Source: Affinundibacterium seohonense (GTDB taxonomy: Bacteria > Pseudomonadota > Gammaproteobacteria > Burkholderiales > Burkholderiaceae_D). Taken from it: a stretch of DNA of 64,000 nucleotides. Under the pieces are notes generated by a model. That model ran no database searches and was not told the origin of the DNA. It was given only the letters and a program-made list of their open reading frames with translations. Below, piece after piece: positions 9,421 through 19,065 of this stretch; position 1 is the stretch's first letter, and every line of letters begins with the position of its first letter. Location of the stretch: assembly GCF_014284305.1 (NCBI RefSeq), contig NZ_JACOFW010000018.1, positions 1-64,000 on the forward strand, in the 5' to 3' direction. The translations under genes and the position numbers were made by a program.

Positions 9421-10020
9421 TTGTCTGCTTTAACTGAAGTAGGGCAGGCAGTGCAAGTATCTGCAAATCAATCTGCTCCTGATGATTTAGTTATAGTTGG
9501 CTATGTCTCAGGGGCATTTGGTCTTCAAGGGTGGGTGAAAATTCGTCCTTATTCGACTACCGCGGATGCCTTGTTGGAAGCGCCCCTGTTCTGGTTGGAA
9601 AGTGCAGCGCAAGCTGGTGTTGCTCCGAATCTGCGTGAAGTGAAGCGTCTAAGCTCTAAGATACATGGCGAAGATGTGGTCGCGAGATTGGATGAAGTAC
9701 CAGATCGCACGGCGGCAGAAGCCTTAAAGGGCACTGTAGTCAAAGTCTCGCGTCAGGCCTTTCCTGCGCTTGAACAAGACGAGTTTTACTGGGTCGACTT
9801 AATCGGCTTAGCAGTACAGAATCTACAAGGTGAAGACCTTGGCGTTGTCCGCGCTATGATGGACAACGGTGCGCAGTCAATTTTGCGGGTCGCGGCTAGC
9901 GATGTGCCTGAAACAGAATTGATGAAGCATGAACGCTTAATTCCTTTTGTCGATCATTTCGTTAAAGAAGTCGATCGTGAAGCGAAAAAGATCGTGGTTG
10001 ACTGGGGCAGTGATTATTAA
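9421..10020 (+). CDS. rimM: Ribosome maturation factor RimM
   Basis: Binds S19 and helps mature the 3' domain of 16S rRNA. The N-terminal RimM domain (VIVGYVSGAFGLQGWVKIRPYS, from about residue 24) and the C-terminal PRC-barrel (DEFYWVDLIGLAVQN, to about 190, ending RLIPFVDHFVKEVD) are both present. The start is uncertain: TTG 9421 directly follows the rpsP stop with no clear ribosome-binding site, while GTG 9451 has AGGGCAGG upstream and would drop ten non-conserved residues. Either way the core is complete. Close packing with rpsP suggests translational coupling. Confidence 0.95.
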   Translation: MSALTEVGQAVQVSANQSAPDDLVIVGYVSGAFGLQGWVKIRPYSTTADALLEAPLFWLESAAQAGVAPNLREVKRLSSKIHGEDVVARLDEVPDRTAAEALKGTVVKVSRQAFPALEQDEFYWVDLIGLAVQNLQGEDLGVVRAMMDNGAQSILRVAASDVPETELMKHERLIPFVDHFVKEVDREAKKIVVDWGSDY

Positions 10021-10069
10021 GTCCCAGTTTGTAAAGAATCGTGGTTGTTTGCATTGTGGAGCGTGATGG

Positions 10070-10825
10070 ATGCAATTTGACGTCATTACGCTGTTCCCAG
10101 AAATGTTTGCTGCGATTACTGAATCTGGTGTGACGCGACGGGCATTTGAGCAAAAAAAATGCGCATTGCAGTTTTGGAATCCACGTGATTTCACGACAGA
10201 TAAGCATCGCACTGTGGACGACAGGCCTTATGGCGGTGGTCCTGGTATGGTGATGATGGGCAAACCTTTACAGCTGGCCTTGCATGCAGCGAAAGCGCGA
10301 CAGCAAGATCTAGGATTTGCAAAGCCTAAAGTGCTGTATCTCTCGCCACAAGGCAAACCTATGAATCACACCCGTGTGATGGAGTGGGCAAAGCAAGATG
10401 GTTTGGTTTTGTTGTGTGGTCGTTACGAAGCAGTTGATCAGCGATTGCTTGATCGAGAAGTCGATGAAGAAATCAGCCTCGGTGATTTTGTGTTATCCGG
10501 TGGTGAGTTGCCGGCTATGGCTTTGATGGATGCAGTGATTCGTCAATTGCCTGGCGTCTTGCATGATGAAGCATCGGCAGTCGAAGATAGTTTCGTGAAT
10601 GGTTTGCTGGATTGTCCGCATTTCACCAGACCAGAAGTTTTTGAAGATCAATCTGTGCCGACGGTCTTGATGGGTGGCAATCACGCAGAGATCGCAAAAT
10701 GGCGACGTCAGCAATCCTTGTTGGTGAGTTGGCAGAAACGCCCAGAATTAATTGAGCAAGCACGCAAGTCGGGTTTGCTAACTAAAGCGGATGAACAATT
10801 TTTAAAATCGCTGAATCCGATCTGA
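10070..10825 (+). CDS. trmD: tRNA (guanine-N1-)-methyltransferase
   Basis: Methylates G37 of tRNAs reading CNN codons using S-adenosylmethionine, preventing +1 frameshifts. The 251-residue protein has the SPOUT fold hallmarks: [13 protein letters not shown] opening, [31 protein letters not shown] and the trefoil-knot motif [17 protein letters not shown]. It lies 49 bases after rimM in the conserved order. The start ATG 10070 follows GGAGCG, a plausible ribosome-binding site. Confidence 0.97.
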   Translation: MQFDVITLFPEMFAAITESGVTRRAFEQKKCALQFWNPRDFTTDKHRTVDDRPYGGGPGMVMMGKPLQLALHAAKARQQDLGFAKPKVLYLSPQGKPMNHTRVMEWAKQDGLVLLCGRYEAVDQRLLDREVDEEISLGDFVLSGGELPAMALMDAVIRQLPGVLHDEASAVEDSFVNGLLDCPHFTRPEVFEDQSVPTVLMGGNHAEIAKWRRQQSLLVSWQKRPELIEQARKSGLLTKADEQFLKSLNPI

Positions 10826-10864
10826 TCGATTTCTTCGATTTTGTCGCTTAGGCCTTAGTAAAGA

Positions 10865-10909
10865 ATTCGTTACTTTTGTACGAATAGAACATGCAAAATT
10901 TTTGCATGT
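10865..10909. other. Two adjacent inverted repeats in the trmD-rplS gap
   Basis: ATTCGT/ACGAAT (10865-10870 with 10880-10885) is followed by a perfect 10-bp inverted repeat, ACATGCAAAA/TTTTGCATGT (10889-10898 with 10900-10909), around a single base. There is no T-run after the second, so it is not a standard terminator. It could be an mRNA stability or attenuation structure, or a protein-binding site in the rplS leader. The function is unknown. Confidence 0.45.
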
Positions 10910-11013
10910 GTTTAGAGTGAACTCAAAGTAGCAATGAGCTCACATGTTTAACCCCATCCTCTACTGAGCAAAGTTTTATAGGCGTCAGCAAGATGGTATT
11001 TGGAGTGATAAAA

Positions 11014-11388
11014 ATGGATTTGATCCAAACATTAGAGCAAGAAGAAATTGCTCGCTTAGGTAAGAATATCCCTGCGTTCGCGCCTGGTGATACAGTCGTT
11101 GTTAACGTTAATGTCGTTGAAGGCACACGTAAGCGTGCACAGGCGTACGAAGGCGTTGTTATTTCCCGTCGTAACCGTGGCTTGAATTCGAACTTCATCG
11201 TTCGTAAAATTTCCTCCGGTGAAGGCGTTGAGCGTACATTCCAATTGTACTCACCATTGATCGCTTCTATCGAAGTGAAACGTCGTGGTGATGTACGTCG
11301 CGCTAAGTTGTACTACTTGCGTGAACGTTCAGGTAAATCTGCTCGTATTAAAGAGAAATTACCAAACCGCAAAGCAGCTGCTGTTTAA
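11014..11388 (+). CDS. rplS: 50S ribosomal protein L19
   Basis: A 124-residue large-subunit protein at the 30S-50S interface. [55 protein letters not shown] and [19 protein letters not shown] are characteristic. ATG 11014 is the family start and has GGAGTG eight bases upstream; an in-frame ATG at 10993 adds seven non-conserved residues. It is the last gene of the rpsP block, separated from trmD by 188 bases with inverted repeats, and ends at a clear terminator. Confidence 0.98.
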   Translation: MDLIQTLEQEEIARLGKNIPAFAPGDTVVVNVNVVEGTRKRAQAYEGVVISRRNRGLNSNFIVRKISSGEGVERTFQLYSPLIASIEVKRRGDVRRAKLYYLRERSGKSARIKEKLPNRKAAAV

Positions 11389-11420
11389 TCATAGCAATGT
11401 CTGTTTTGTGAGTCTTAAAG

Positions 11421-11450
11421 AAGGGGTGCCAGTGGCATCCCTTTTTTGTT
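11421..11450 (+). terminator. Rho-independent terminator after rplS
   Basis: GGGGTGCC, loop AGT, GGCATCCC, then a T-run; it closes the rpsP-rplS block. Confidence 0.85.
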
Positions 11451-11479
11451 TTTATTCACCTTGAATATTTGAAATTATC

Positions 11480-12157
11480 GTGACCACTAGCTTTGATCCA
11501 CAGTCGTTAGCGATTCATTCCTACGCCGATGAGCCGGCTTTGCCATTGACTAGTATCTCCTTGGATTTTTTGCGGCATCGTTTTCTTCAAGATATTCTCT
11601 GGTCGCCTGAAAATACTGAAGAATCAAGTTTATTTAAAGGCGGTGAATTCAGGCCTGCGTCGGTGCTCATGCCTATCATCGCGCGCGAGCATGGGTTGCA
11701 AGTCTTGCTGACGCAAAGGGCGGCACATTTGCATCACCATGGCGGTCAGATCAGCTTTCCTGGTGGTCGGGTTGATGCGACAGATACTTCTGCGGAGCAC
11801 ACAGCTTTGCGTGAGGCGCAAGAGGAGATCGGCTTGGCTGAGAGTCAGGTCGAAGTGTTGGGGCGTTTGCCGCAATACTATACAGGTACCGGATTTTCGG
11901 TGACGCCGGTGGTGGCGCTGGTGCATCCGCCTTACGAGTTTATTTCTGATCCTTTTGAAGTCGCATCAATTTTTGAGGTACCTTTGAGTTTTCTGATGGA
12001 TCCGCGTAATCACCAGCGTCGCCAGATTGATTTTCCAGATGGGAGTGGATCGCGCAGCTTTTACGCGATGCCTTACCAGGATTATTTTATATGGGGAGCT
12101 ACCGCAGGCATGCTGCGTAACTTATTCCATTTTTTACGTGTTGATCTGCCTGAATGA
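11480..12157 (+). CDS. NUDIX hydrolase, CoA pyrophosphatase (NudL) type
   Basis: A 225-residue NUDIX protein. The NUDIX box at about residues 93-118 (GGRVDATDTS..., then ALREAQEEIGL) supplies the metal-binding REAQEE glutamates. The spacing and preceding LTQRAAHLHHHGGQISFPGG match the NudL/CoAse group, which cleaves CoA and its thioesters to 3',5'-ADP and phosphopantetheine. The start is GTG 11480 without a strong ribosome-binding site; an internal start is possible but would clip the N-terminal region. The substrate is inferred from the family. Confidence 0.85.
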   Translation: MTTSFDPQSLAIHSYADEPALPLTSISLDFLRHRFLQDILWSPENTEESSLFKGGEFRPASVLMPIIAREHGLQVLLTQRAAHLHHHGGQISFPGGRVDATDTSAEHTALREAQEEIGLAESQVEVLGRLPQYYTGTGFSVTPVVALVHPPYEFISDPFEVASIFEVPLSFLMDPRNHQRRQIDFPDGSGSRSFYAMPYQDYFIWGATAGMLRNLFHFLRVDLPE

Positions 12158-12248
12158 GGGCTTGATCTACTTCATAAACAGCGCAAATCAGTTTACACTG
12201 GTGTTCTTTTCTAAGTCAGCCCTCAACCGGGAAGTTTGAAGACCCAAT

Positions 12249-13202
12249 ATGACATTTCTCTCCATACTCTTCGCGCTCTTGATTGAGCAACTCAAGCCAC
12301 TGAGAGTGGATAATCCTGTATATACCCAAGTTCAACAATTCGCCGCCAAAGTAGAAGCCTGGTGTAATGCTGGTAAGGCACATCATGGACGTACTGGTTG
12401 GTTTGTCGTGGTTGGTGCACTAACACTGCCGACTGCATTGGTATATTGGTTGTGTTTGCGATTGAATCCGTTTGCGGCCTTTATATGGAATGTCATCATC
12501 GTTTATTTGACTTTGGGCTTTCGTCGCTACAGCCATTACTTTACCTCGATACAAGTTGCATTAAATTCTGGTGACGACGATGCTGCTCGCAAATATTTGT
12601 CAGATTGGACGAATAAAGATTGTTCGGCTATGGATGCGACCGACGTTGCCCGAGGTGCTGTTGAGCGTTCTTTGATTGCTTCGCATCGTAACGTATTCGG
12701 AGTGTTTTTCTGGTTTTTGATGCCAGTCGGCCCAGCTTGTGCGGTGATGTATCGTATGTCGGAATTCTTATCGCGTGAATGGTGTGAGCCAGAGCATATG
12801 CAGAATGAAGAGTTTGGGCAATTCGCGAAAAAAGTGTTTTACTGGATTGACTGGGTGCCAGCACATTTGACGGCAATCGCATTTGCGGTCGTCGGTAATT
12901 TTGAAGATGCCATTTATTCTTGGCGAAATTATGCGAGTCGCTGGACTGATGAATTGCTTGGAATTATTTTATCTGCAGGTGGTGGCGCGATCGGTGTGCG
13001 TTTAGGTGAGCCTGAAACTAAAGCATTAGTGGTTTTGAATGCCGATTCTAGTGCTGTTGATGTAGATAGTTTGGAGCTTGAAAGTCAGCCAGGAGTGGAA
13101 GCGAGTCCGCGTGCTTTGCAAAGTGCGGTCGGTCTAGTCTGGCGTGCTTTATTGCTATGGATGCTATTGCTCTTGTTGTTGTCGTTCGCAGTCTGGCTGT
13201 AA
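12249..13202 (+). CDS. CobD/CbiB-like integral membrane protein
   Basis: A 317-residue membrane protein with hydrophobic segments at about 1-15, 48-68, 72-92, 150-172, 204-222 and a C-terminal helix at 296-316. The opening FLSILFALLIEQLKPLR and the later LSREWCEPEHMQNEEFGQFAKKVFYWIDWVPAHLTAIAFAVVGNFEDA region (read around 180-225) resemble the CobD/CbiB family, in which true members attach aminopropanol to cobyrinic acid. No other cobalamin gene is nearby, and this shorter Burkholderiales version is usually annotated only by family. A role in cobalamin synthesis should not be assumed; AmpE-like signalling is another possibility. A terminator follows. Confidence 0.7.
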   Translation: MTFLSILFALLIEQLKPLRVDNPVYTQVQQFAAKVEAWCNAGKAHHGRTGWFVVVGALTLPTALVYWLCLRLNPFAAFIWNVIIVYLTLGFRRYSHYFTSIQVALNSGDDDAARKYLSDWTNKDCSAMDATDVARGAVERSLIASHRNVFGVFFWFLMPVGPACAVMYRMSEFLSREWCEPEHMQNEEFGQFAKKVFYWIDWVPAHLTAIAFAVVGNFEDAIYSWRNYASRWTDELLGIILSAGGGAIGVRLGEPETKALVVLNADSSAVDVDSLELESQPGVEASPRALQSAVGLVWRALLLWMLLLLLLSFAVWL

Positions 13203-13219
13203 ATGTCTTGAATTCTATA

Positions 13220-13255
13220 AAAAACCCACTCCTTACTTGAGTGGGTTTTTTTTGT
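13220..13255 (+). terminator. Terminator after the CobD/CbiB-like gene
   Basis: AAAACCCACTC and GAGTGGGTTTT pair around CTTACTT, followed by a T-run. The A-run on the left could also make it work for the opposing gene at 13272-13544. Confidence 0.85.
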
Positions 13256-13271
13256 ATTTTAGATACTTGAT

Positions 13272-13544
13272 TTATGCACTGGTGTTGATTGTTCCGCCAG
13301 TGACTTCACCGCGTGTATTGACTACAGGAGCCGGTTTAGCTTCTTGCACAGGTTTTGCTGCTTGCTTGGATTCTTGTGCATCGCGCGCCGCTTTGGTTTC
13401 TACTGTTCTATTGACATCATCTTTTGCTTTGACGGTTTCCGTGTCACTGACTTTGTTTTTTGGGGCAAATGATTTTAATTCTTCGTTTCTGTTTGCGAAG
13501 ACTTGGTCTCTAGCGGCTGTCGAGGTGATGGGAGCTGTTGCCAT
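13272..13544 (-). CDS. Small hydrophilic hypothetical protein
   Basis: A 90-residue protein not recognised by family. It is rich in Ala, Lys, Glu, Val and Thr, has no signal peptide or membrane segment, and looks largely disordered, with alternating charged residues (KAKDDVNRTVETKAARDA). The start at 13544 is chosen because AGGAAA lies just upstream; an in-frame start at 13619 lacks such a site. It is a single gene upstream of efp in the same orientation, separated from the CobD/CbiB-like gene by a shared terminator. No function can be assigned. Confidence 0.55.
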   Translation of the reverse strand: MATAPITSTAARDQVFANRNEELKSFAPKNKVSDTETVKAKDDVNRTVETKAARDAQESKQAAKPVQEAKPAPVVNTRGEVTGGTINTSA

Positions 13545-13738
13545 GATATTTCCTGTTGAAAATGGATTTCTTAGTTGATGACTGTAATCAAGAATAGGTG
13601 AGATTGCCGAATTCTTCAAGACGGATTTTAAATACCTGCTGCTCTCGCAAAGCTATCGTTAAACTTAGTGCAAGTTATGTTTTGGACGAAAAAAAACGCT
13701 GTTCGGTTAAACAGCGTTCTTTATGAAACTTAGTGCAA

Positions 13739-14314
13739 TTAGTTACGAACTACGCGCTTATATTCATTTGTGCGTGTATCGATTTCGATAACGTCATCTT
13801 GGCTAACGAATAATGGAACTTGCACAGTATGGCAATGTGCTTCAATTGCATTCTCGATTTTCGCTTCTTTCAAAACGTTACCGGAAGTATTGCCCTTAAC
13901 AGCCGGCTCAGAGTAGATCACCAAGCGAGCGATTGTTGTTGGCAATTCTACAGAGATTGCTTTGCCATCATAGAAAACGGCTTCGCATTCCATGCCGTCT
14001 TTGAGGTAATACAAGGCATCGCCCAAGTTCTCTTCTTCGATTTCGTATTGGTTGTATTCTGTGTCCATGAATACATATAAAGGATCTGCGAAGTAAGAGT
14101 AAGTTACTGGCTTTTTATCCAATACAACTACGTCAAACTTGTCGTCGCCACGGAATACGTTTTCCAATGGGCTGTTTGTTAACAAGTTTTTCATTTTCCA
14201 CTTGTAAGTGAAGCCAGTGCGGCTGGAACCGTTAACGTCAGAGCGCAGAACGATCATTGGCTTGCTGTCGACCATAATAATGTTGCCGACGCGAATTTCT
14301 TTTGCAGGTTTCAT
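13739..14314 (-). CDS. efp: Elongation factor P (arginine-32 type)
   Basis: Relieves ribosomes stalled at polyproline by entering the E site. The three-domain protein is 191 residues, a few more than the usual 185-188. It opens [20 protein letters not shown], and the tip loop NGSSRTG places arginine at residue 32, the residue rhamnosylated by EarP in this class (others carry lysine 34). The loop otherwise differs from the common SGRN or GGRSS versions. The signature region [22 protein letters not shown] is present. earP lies 146 bases upstream in the same orientation, which supports the modification type. Confidence 0.97.
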   Translation of the reverse strand: MKPAKEIRVGNIIMVDSKPMIVLRSDVNGSSRTGFTYKWKMKNLLTNSPLENVFRGDDKFDVVVLDKKPVTYSYFADPLYVFMDTEYNQYEIEEENLGDALYYLKDGMECEAVFYDGKAISVELPTTIARLVIYSEPAVKGNTSGNVLKEAKIENAIEAHCHTVQVPLFVSQDDVIEIDTRTNEYKRVVRN

Positions 14315-14460
14315 AGTAATTGATATAAAAAGTAGGTTGCTTAAAAATCATCTGTTGCCTACTGGAATATTAAAAATATTGCCCTGCAAGCTCAGCATTG
14401 ATTGAATCGAAAAATACATTAAAAATTAACCGCACATTTTAACCTATTTTTCTGGGGCTT

Positions 14461-15615
14461 TTATCGTTTCCCGTTGATGAAGCGTAATAAATTCGATGTC
14501 ATGTCGCCTATATCTTGCATTTGGCGCTGCCAGAGAATGCTTTGGATGTGTGTCTCTGGCAATTCATGACGCAAGTCTTTCCATAAGTTAAGCCAATCTG
14601 GTGCACCTGATGCATCGTTCCACGCAAGAGAGAACGCTTGGTTGGCTCTGCTTGACGCGGTATGACGCCCCAAAAATGCACGCAATTTTTTATGATGCAA
14701 GTTTTCATCTTGAGGGTAAATGTGCCAGATGAATTCTTTTTGTGCCCATTGTGCACGTACAAAAGAATCCTCACCCCTGACAAAATTTAGATCGCAGCTC
14801 CATAGTAATTTGTCGTAGTCCTGTTGCGGCACGAATGGAATGACACGTACATTTAAATTACCTCGTTTCACTTGTGTACCCGGCGTCGCTTCCTTTTGCA
14901 AAAAATTTTCTACGGCTTTTTTTGCTACGCCAACAGGTACCAAGCAACTAATCGCTTCTGTACCATTTTCCCACACATGAAATAGCTGTTCGACGGGTGC
15001 ATGGGGATAGCAGAATAGCGAAATAGTGAGTGCTTCTGACTCCTCCACACTTACGCCTAAACTGCCTAAGAACGCACTTCGATTTTGTGTTGCTTGATTA
15101 AATTGTTCGTATTCGTGAATTAAATTTTTTTCGAGCAAAAGTCCACCTGTTTTTTGCGTAAATCCAGGAAAGAAAAAATATTTCGTCAGGGAGTACTGAG
15201 GATGTGAGGAGGGTAAGGTGTGGCAACCTTCAACCCATTCTTCTGCGCTCAAACCTTCAAGATTGATCCAAACCGGAGGCGGTTGGCATAGCGCCATACT
15301 AGCAATGTAGGCAGGTGGAATATCACAGCCAAAAAATTCAATAACGATATTCGCTATGTCGCTAGCCGCAAATTGATTATCTTGGTTGCGCCAGTGGCGA
15401 ATGGCAATATTCTGGATGTATTGTTGCCCAGCGTTGGTGTCTAATTCAGGACAGAGTTTCTTGAAGCTGATTAAATCATCGACCCATAAGGTGACTGCTA
15501 TCTGATGTTCTTGTTCGAGTTGTCGCGCAAGGCGCCAGCAAATGCCAATATCGCCGAAATTATCAACAACTTTACAAAAAAGTGCGAGGCTCGTTGGTTT
15601 GTGTAGATGACTCAT
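14461..15615 (-). CDS. earP: EF-P arginine rhamnosyltransferase EarP
   Basis: Transfers rhamnose from dTDP-L-rhamnose to Arg32 of EF-P. The 384-residue protein (formerly DUF2331) shows the inverting GT-B glycosyltransferase layout. The N-terminal VVDNFGDIGICWRLARQL (Asp18 and Asp22) matches the catalytic/acceptor-binding aspartates, and NFVRGEDSFVRAQWA in the C-terminal half holds the nucleotide-sugar-binding RGEDS motif. It lies directly upstream of efp on the same strand, the usual pairing. dTDP-rhamnose synthesis genes are not in the window. Identity is firm. Confidence 0.93.
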   Translation of the reverse strand: MSHLHKPTSLALFCKVVDNFGDIGICWRLARQLEQEHQIAVTLWVDDLISFKKLCPELDTNAGQQYIQNIAIRHWRNQDNQFAASDIANIVIEFFGCDIPPAYIASMALCQPPPVWINLEGLSAEEWVEGCHTLPSSHPQYSLTKYFFFPGFTQKTGGLLLEKNLIHEYEQFNQATQNRSAFLGSLGVSVEESEALTISLFCYPHAPVEQLFHVWENGTEAISCLVPVGVAKKAVENFLQKEATPGTQVKRGNLNVRVIPFVPQQDYDKLLWSCDLNFVRGEDSFVRAQWAQKEFIWHIYPQDENLHHKKLRAFLGRHTASSRANQAFSLAWNDASGAPDWLNLWKDLRHELPETHIQSILWQRQMQDIGDMTSNLLRFINGKR

Positions 15616-15688
15616 AGAGGAGAAAAGCCGATTGAAAAACCGACTGTCAATTCAGTCGGCAAATAAGAGGAAAAATAGACTGATATGA

Positions 15689-16489
15689 TTAACGGAAATT
15701 ATTCTTCCATTCGCGCAAAGCCCCAAAGTTTGCTGCTTCGTCTTGTCCGGCTGCGACCTTATTTGTGCTCACCAATCGTTCTATCACTGCGGAGACTCTT
15801 GTACGCAAGAAAGGATTAGTTTGAACCTCTAATCCTACAGTCGTGGGTACAGTAGGGATATTGCTGGATCGTTTTTCTTGCTCACGCAATACACGTTCTT
15901 GCAGTGCCGTGTTTTCAGGTTCGACTTCGAGTGCAAATTTCAAATTGGATAGCGTATATTCATGGGCGCAGTAAACGGCTGTAGTTTCAGGTAAAGCTGC
16001 TAAGCGATCGAGTGAGTCGAGCATTTGCGCTGGCGTGCCTTCAAATAGGCGTCCGCACCCGCCTGCAAAAAGCGTATCACCACAAAAGACCGCAGCCATT
16101 GTTTCTGAATAATAGGCAATATGTCCAAACGTGTGGCCAGGTACGGCGATAACAGAGAAGCCTAAGTTTAGGTTATCAATGCGTATGTTGTCGCCATCAT
16201 CCAGCGGGATGGTCACCGCCTCAATGCCATCATGTGCCGGCCCATATACAGGAATTGGGTAGTGCGTGAGCAGTTCCGCAACACCGCCTATATGATCACT
16301 GTGGTGGTGGGTCAATAAGATCGCGGTCAGACGCAAGCCGTGTTGCTCAAGAGCCTGTAAAATGACTGTGGCATCGCCAGGATCAACGACGATGGCATCG
16401 CTGCCATTGTGAATCAGCCATAGATAGTTGTCGTCAAAGGCTGGCACAGTCAATATACTGAGAGTTTGCTTAGTGACCTGGTTAATCAT
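15689..16489 (-). CDS. gloB: Hydroxyacylglutathione hydrolase (glyoxalase II)
   Basis: Hydrolyses S-D-lactoylglutathione to lactate and glutathione, the second step of methylglyoxal detoxification. The 266-residue protein carries the metallo-beta-lactamase metal motif THHHSDH at residues 60-66, the later [10 protein letters not shown] and [18 protein letters not shown] motifs and the C-terminal [18 protein letters not shown] segment. All metal ligands are present. It is divergent from the methyltransferase gene at 16516, with only 26 bases between starts, a layout common in Burkholderiales. It lies 73 bases before earP in the same direction and may share its transcript. Confidence 0.96.
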   Translation of the reverse strand: MINQVTKQTLSILTVPAFDDNYLWLIHNGSDAIVVDPGDATVILQALEQHGLRLTAILLTHHHSDHIGGVAELLTHYPIPVYGPAHDGIEAVTIPLDDGDNIRIDNLNLGFSVIAVPGHTFGHIAYYSETMAAVFCGDTLFAGGCGRLFEGTPAQMLDSLDRLAALPETTAVYCAHEYTLSNLKFALEVEPENTALQERVLREQEKRSSNIPTVPTTVGLEVQTNPFLRTRVSAVIERLVSTNKVAAGQDEAANFGALREWKNNFR

Positions 16490-16515
16490 AGTGGGCTTGT
16501 CCTGATTTTAGAGAA

Positions 16516-17301
16516 GTGAATGAAGTGAACGCATCAAATTCTACGCAAGCTGCCATTATAGACTTAGGTGATTGGCTGATGCAGCCAGCCGGTAGTTATA
16601 TCTGCGCATGGGAGCAAGCACAGTTTGATTTGTTGACGGCGGATATCTTTGGTTTCCACGCTTTGCAAATTGGTTTGCCACAATTGCCTGCTTTGACGGC
16701 CAGCCGCATGCCACATCAATGGCAGACCGCGCAGCAAGTGCCGCAGATGAATGCAATGCTGCGTCAACAAGTGGTATTAGTGCATGATTTTGCTGAATTA
16801 CCTTTCGATTCCCAGAGCATCGATTTGGTTATCTTGCCGCACGTGCTTGAGTTTGCTAAAGAACCGCATCAGATTTTGCGCGAAGTCGATAGGATTTTAA
16901 TTCCTGAAGGTCGGGTTATCATCAGTGGTTTAAATCGACGTAGTTTGTGGGGCGCGCGGCAAATGGTGGGGAAATTGGCACGCAGACCATTTTTGCCCGA
17001 GGAAGGTGAATTTATTAGTGCGCATCGGTTGAAGGATTGGTTGAAATTGCTGAGTATGGAAGTGAGTGAAACGTATTTTGGTTGTTATGCTCTGCCTGTG
17101 GATAATACGCAGTGGCTAGAAAATTCTAGCTTGATGGAAAATTTGGGACAGCGATGGTGGCCGCGCTTTGGTGCGGTTTACATGATTGAAGCTGTTAAAA
17201 GGGTGAGAGGAATGCATTTAGTTGGGCCGGCCCTAACCCAAAAAAGAGTAAGGCGAACGAGTGCCGTTCCCGTAGCAAATAAGATGAAAGAACATGGATA
17301 A
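16516..17301 (+). CDS. SAM-dependent methyltransferase (type 11), function unknown
   Basis: A 261-residue class I methyltransferase. The C-terminal half of the SAM fold is clear: [19 protein letters not shown], then a helix (DPH-like [13 protein letters not shown]) and [20 protein letters not shown]; the glycine-rich SAM loop is degenerate. Genes of this type are regularly found between gloB and rnhA in betaproteobacteria, but the substrate is not known. The start is GTG 16516 behind AGAGAA; an overlapping out-of-frame ATG at 16520 is ignored. The end overlaps rnhA by 8 bases, implying coupled translation. Confidence 0.8.
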   Translation: MNEVNASNSTQAAIIDLGDWLMQPAGSYICAWEQAQFDLLTADIFGFHALQIGLPQLPALTASRMPHQWQTAQQVPQMNAMLRQQVVLVHDFAELPFDSQSIDLVILPHVLEFAKEPHQILREVDRILIPEGRVIISGLNRRSLWGARQMVGKLARRPFLPEEGEFISAHRLKDWLKLLSMEVSETYFGCYALPVDNTQWLENSSLMENLGQRWWPRFGAVYMIEAVKRVRGMHLVGPALTQKRVRRTSAVPVANKMKEHG

Positions 17302-17728
17302 AATTAAGATTTACACTGATGGTGCCTGTAAAGGAAATCCTGGTAAAGGTGGCTGGGGGGCACTACTGATTGCGGGACATCGGGAGAAAGAGTTATTCGG
17401 CGGAGAAGCTGAAACGACAAATAACCGCATGGAATTAATGGCAGTTATTCAGGCCTTAGGCGCACTGAAACGCCCCTGTGAAATTGCGATGCATACTGAT
17501 AGTCAGTATGTTTTAAAGGGGATCACAGAATGGATTGACGGGTGGAAAGCAAAAGGCTGGAAAACTGCTTCGAAATCCCCCGTAAAAAATGTCGATTTGT
17601 GGCAGCAATTGGATCTAGCGCGCAATATGCACAAGATAGAATGGATCTGGGTTCGCGGACATGCCGGCGATGTAGGAAATGAACGAGCAGATCAGTTGGC
17701 AAATCGTGGTGTTGAGACCGTGATTTGA
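17294..17728 (+). CDS. rnhA: Ribonuclease HI
   Basis: Degrades the RNA strand of RNA-DNA hybrids (R-loops, primers). The 144-residue protein has the full catalytic set: Asp9 ([11 protein letters not shown]), Glu47 ([13 protein letters not shown]), Asp69 ([11 protein letters not shown]) and Asp133 ([12 protein letters not shown]), plus the basic handle around [19 protein letters not shown]. It begins inside the end of the methyltransferase gene (8-base overlap), so the two are expressed together. In many relatives dnaQ follows; here the next gene is unrelated and on the other strand. Confidence 0.97.
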   Translation: MDKIKIYTDGACKGNPGKGGWGALLIAGHREKELFGGEAETTNNRMELMAVIQALGALKRPCEIAMHTDSQYVLKGITEWIDGWKAKGWKTASKSPVKNVDLWQQLDLARNMHKIEWIWVRGHAGDVGNERADQLANRGVETVI

Positions 17729-17939
17729 CGGGTGTAAAAAAGTCCGTACTCCGCGCACTTTTGTTTTGATTAGTGATTATCTTTTTCTGAAATTTAACAA
17801 ACGCGAGACAATAAGGAAACAGCATGTCATATGCGGATGTATCTCTAGAGACAGATTTATCAATGTCGAACAAACGTACCAGCAGGCTTGTTTGTTGATT
17901 CAGGGGATTGACGCAAAAAATGAATTTGTTTTGACCTCG

Positions 17940-18920
17940 TTAAAGTGCAACTTGATCTCTGCCACGTTCTTTCGCGCGATAAAGTGCGGCATCTGCAGCA
18001 GCGATGATCGCTAGTCCATCTTGACCACTGCATAGCGTGGCCAATCCTAAGGAGGCCGTGATATGCGGTAATGCTTTGATGTCGTTTTTGAAAATTTCTA
18101 CATGGCGTATCCTGTCACACAAACGTTCCGCGACCACCAACGCTGATTCCCTACTGGTATTGGGAAGAATAATGATCATTTCTTCCCCGCCATAACGTGC
18201 GGCAAAATCACTCGGGCGCAGGCCAGAACTAATTATTTTTGCTGCAGCCTGCAGAGCTTCGTCACCCATCACATGACCGTAATTGTCATTGAATTTTTTA
18301 AAGTGATCGAGATCCAACATGATAATACCGAGCTCGGTTTGAGTCGCATGAGCATTGTCAATTAAGCCGGGCAATTGGGTGTTGAGCCAAGAGCGATTGT
18401 GTAAGCCCGTTAGTCCATCGACCATCGACAACTGTCGATAAAATTCTCCGACTTTTTGGCGATTGCGTAATTGTGCATTGGCGGCACGAATGCGAAACGA
18501 GAGTAGCTGTAAGAGATTGCGCGCTACACCGTTGGACTCATCAATCAGGTGCCACATGATTGGCGCATCAATCAACAATAGTTCGGCATCGGTCATCGCT
18601 GCTATGGTTGCGGTACTTGCCTCTTCATCTAATACTGAAATTTCGCCCACACATTCACCGGCAAAATATTGGGTGCTGGCGTTCTCTAATTGACGACGTG
18701 AAGTATTGGAAGCCTGTGCCAATATTCCTGATAAGACGACGTAGAGACATGCGCCTGAGCTCTGGCTGTCAAGAATGATGTCGCCCGACTTAGCCTGTAC
18801 AACAGGGCAGGAGTCCAACTTATTTTTTACAATTATCAAGTCATCTTTATTGATGTTCTTGAAAAGTTGGATGTCACTTACTTTGAAATCTGTATCCCGA
18901 AAATGCTTCAAATGTTCCAA
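17940..18920 (-). CDS. Diguanylate cyclase with N-terminal cyclic-nucleotide-binding-like domain
   Basis: A 326-residue cytoplasmic signalling protein. Residues about 18-135 form a cNMP-binding/CRP-like beta-barrel (GDIILDSQSSGACLYVVLSG, then GECVGEISVLDEE). The Arg that normally binds the cyclic phosphate is replaced (STATIAA instead of RSAT), so it may not bind cAMP. Residues about 165-326 form the GGDEF domain with an active-type GGEEM signature and an RxxD inhibitory site (RPSD) five residues before it, so c-di-GMP synthesis with product feedback is likely. It is a monocistronic gene with no membrane segment. The signal sensed is unknown. Confidence 0.88.
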   Translation of the reverse strand: MEHLKHFRDTDFKVSDIQLFKNINKDDLIIVKNKLDSCPVVQAKSGDIILDSQSSGACLYVVLSGILAQASNTSRRQLENASTQYFAGECVGEISVLDEEASTATIAAMTDAELLLIDAPIMWHLIDESNGVARNLLQLLSFRIRAANAQLRNRQKVGEFYRQLSMVDGLTGLHNRSWLNTQLPGLIDNAHATQTELGIIMLDLDHFKKFNDNYGHVMGDEALQAAAKIISSGLRPSDFAARYGGEEMIIILPNTSRESALVVAERLCDRIRHVEIFKNDIKALPHITASLGLATLCSGQDGLAIIAAADAALYRAKERGRDQVAL

Positions 18921-19065
18921 AGTATCCTCAAATTTAATGTAGGCAAATTATTGACAAGTTTATGATGCTATTTTATTCGTAAATTTGCGTAGTTAGTGAA
19001 GGAATCTGAGGTCTTGTCTTTAACTTAGAGCTTCAAATTACATCTATGCTGGTGGTGTGACCCAC

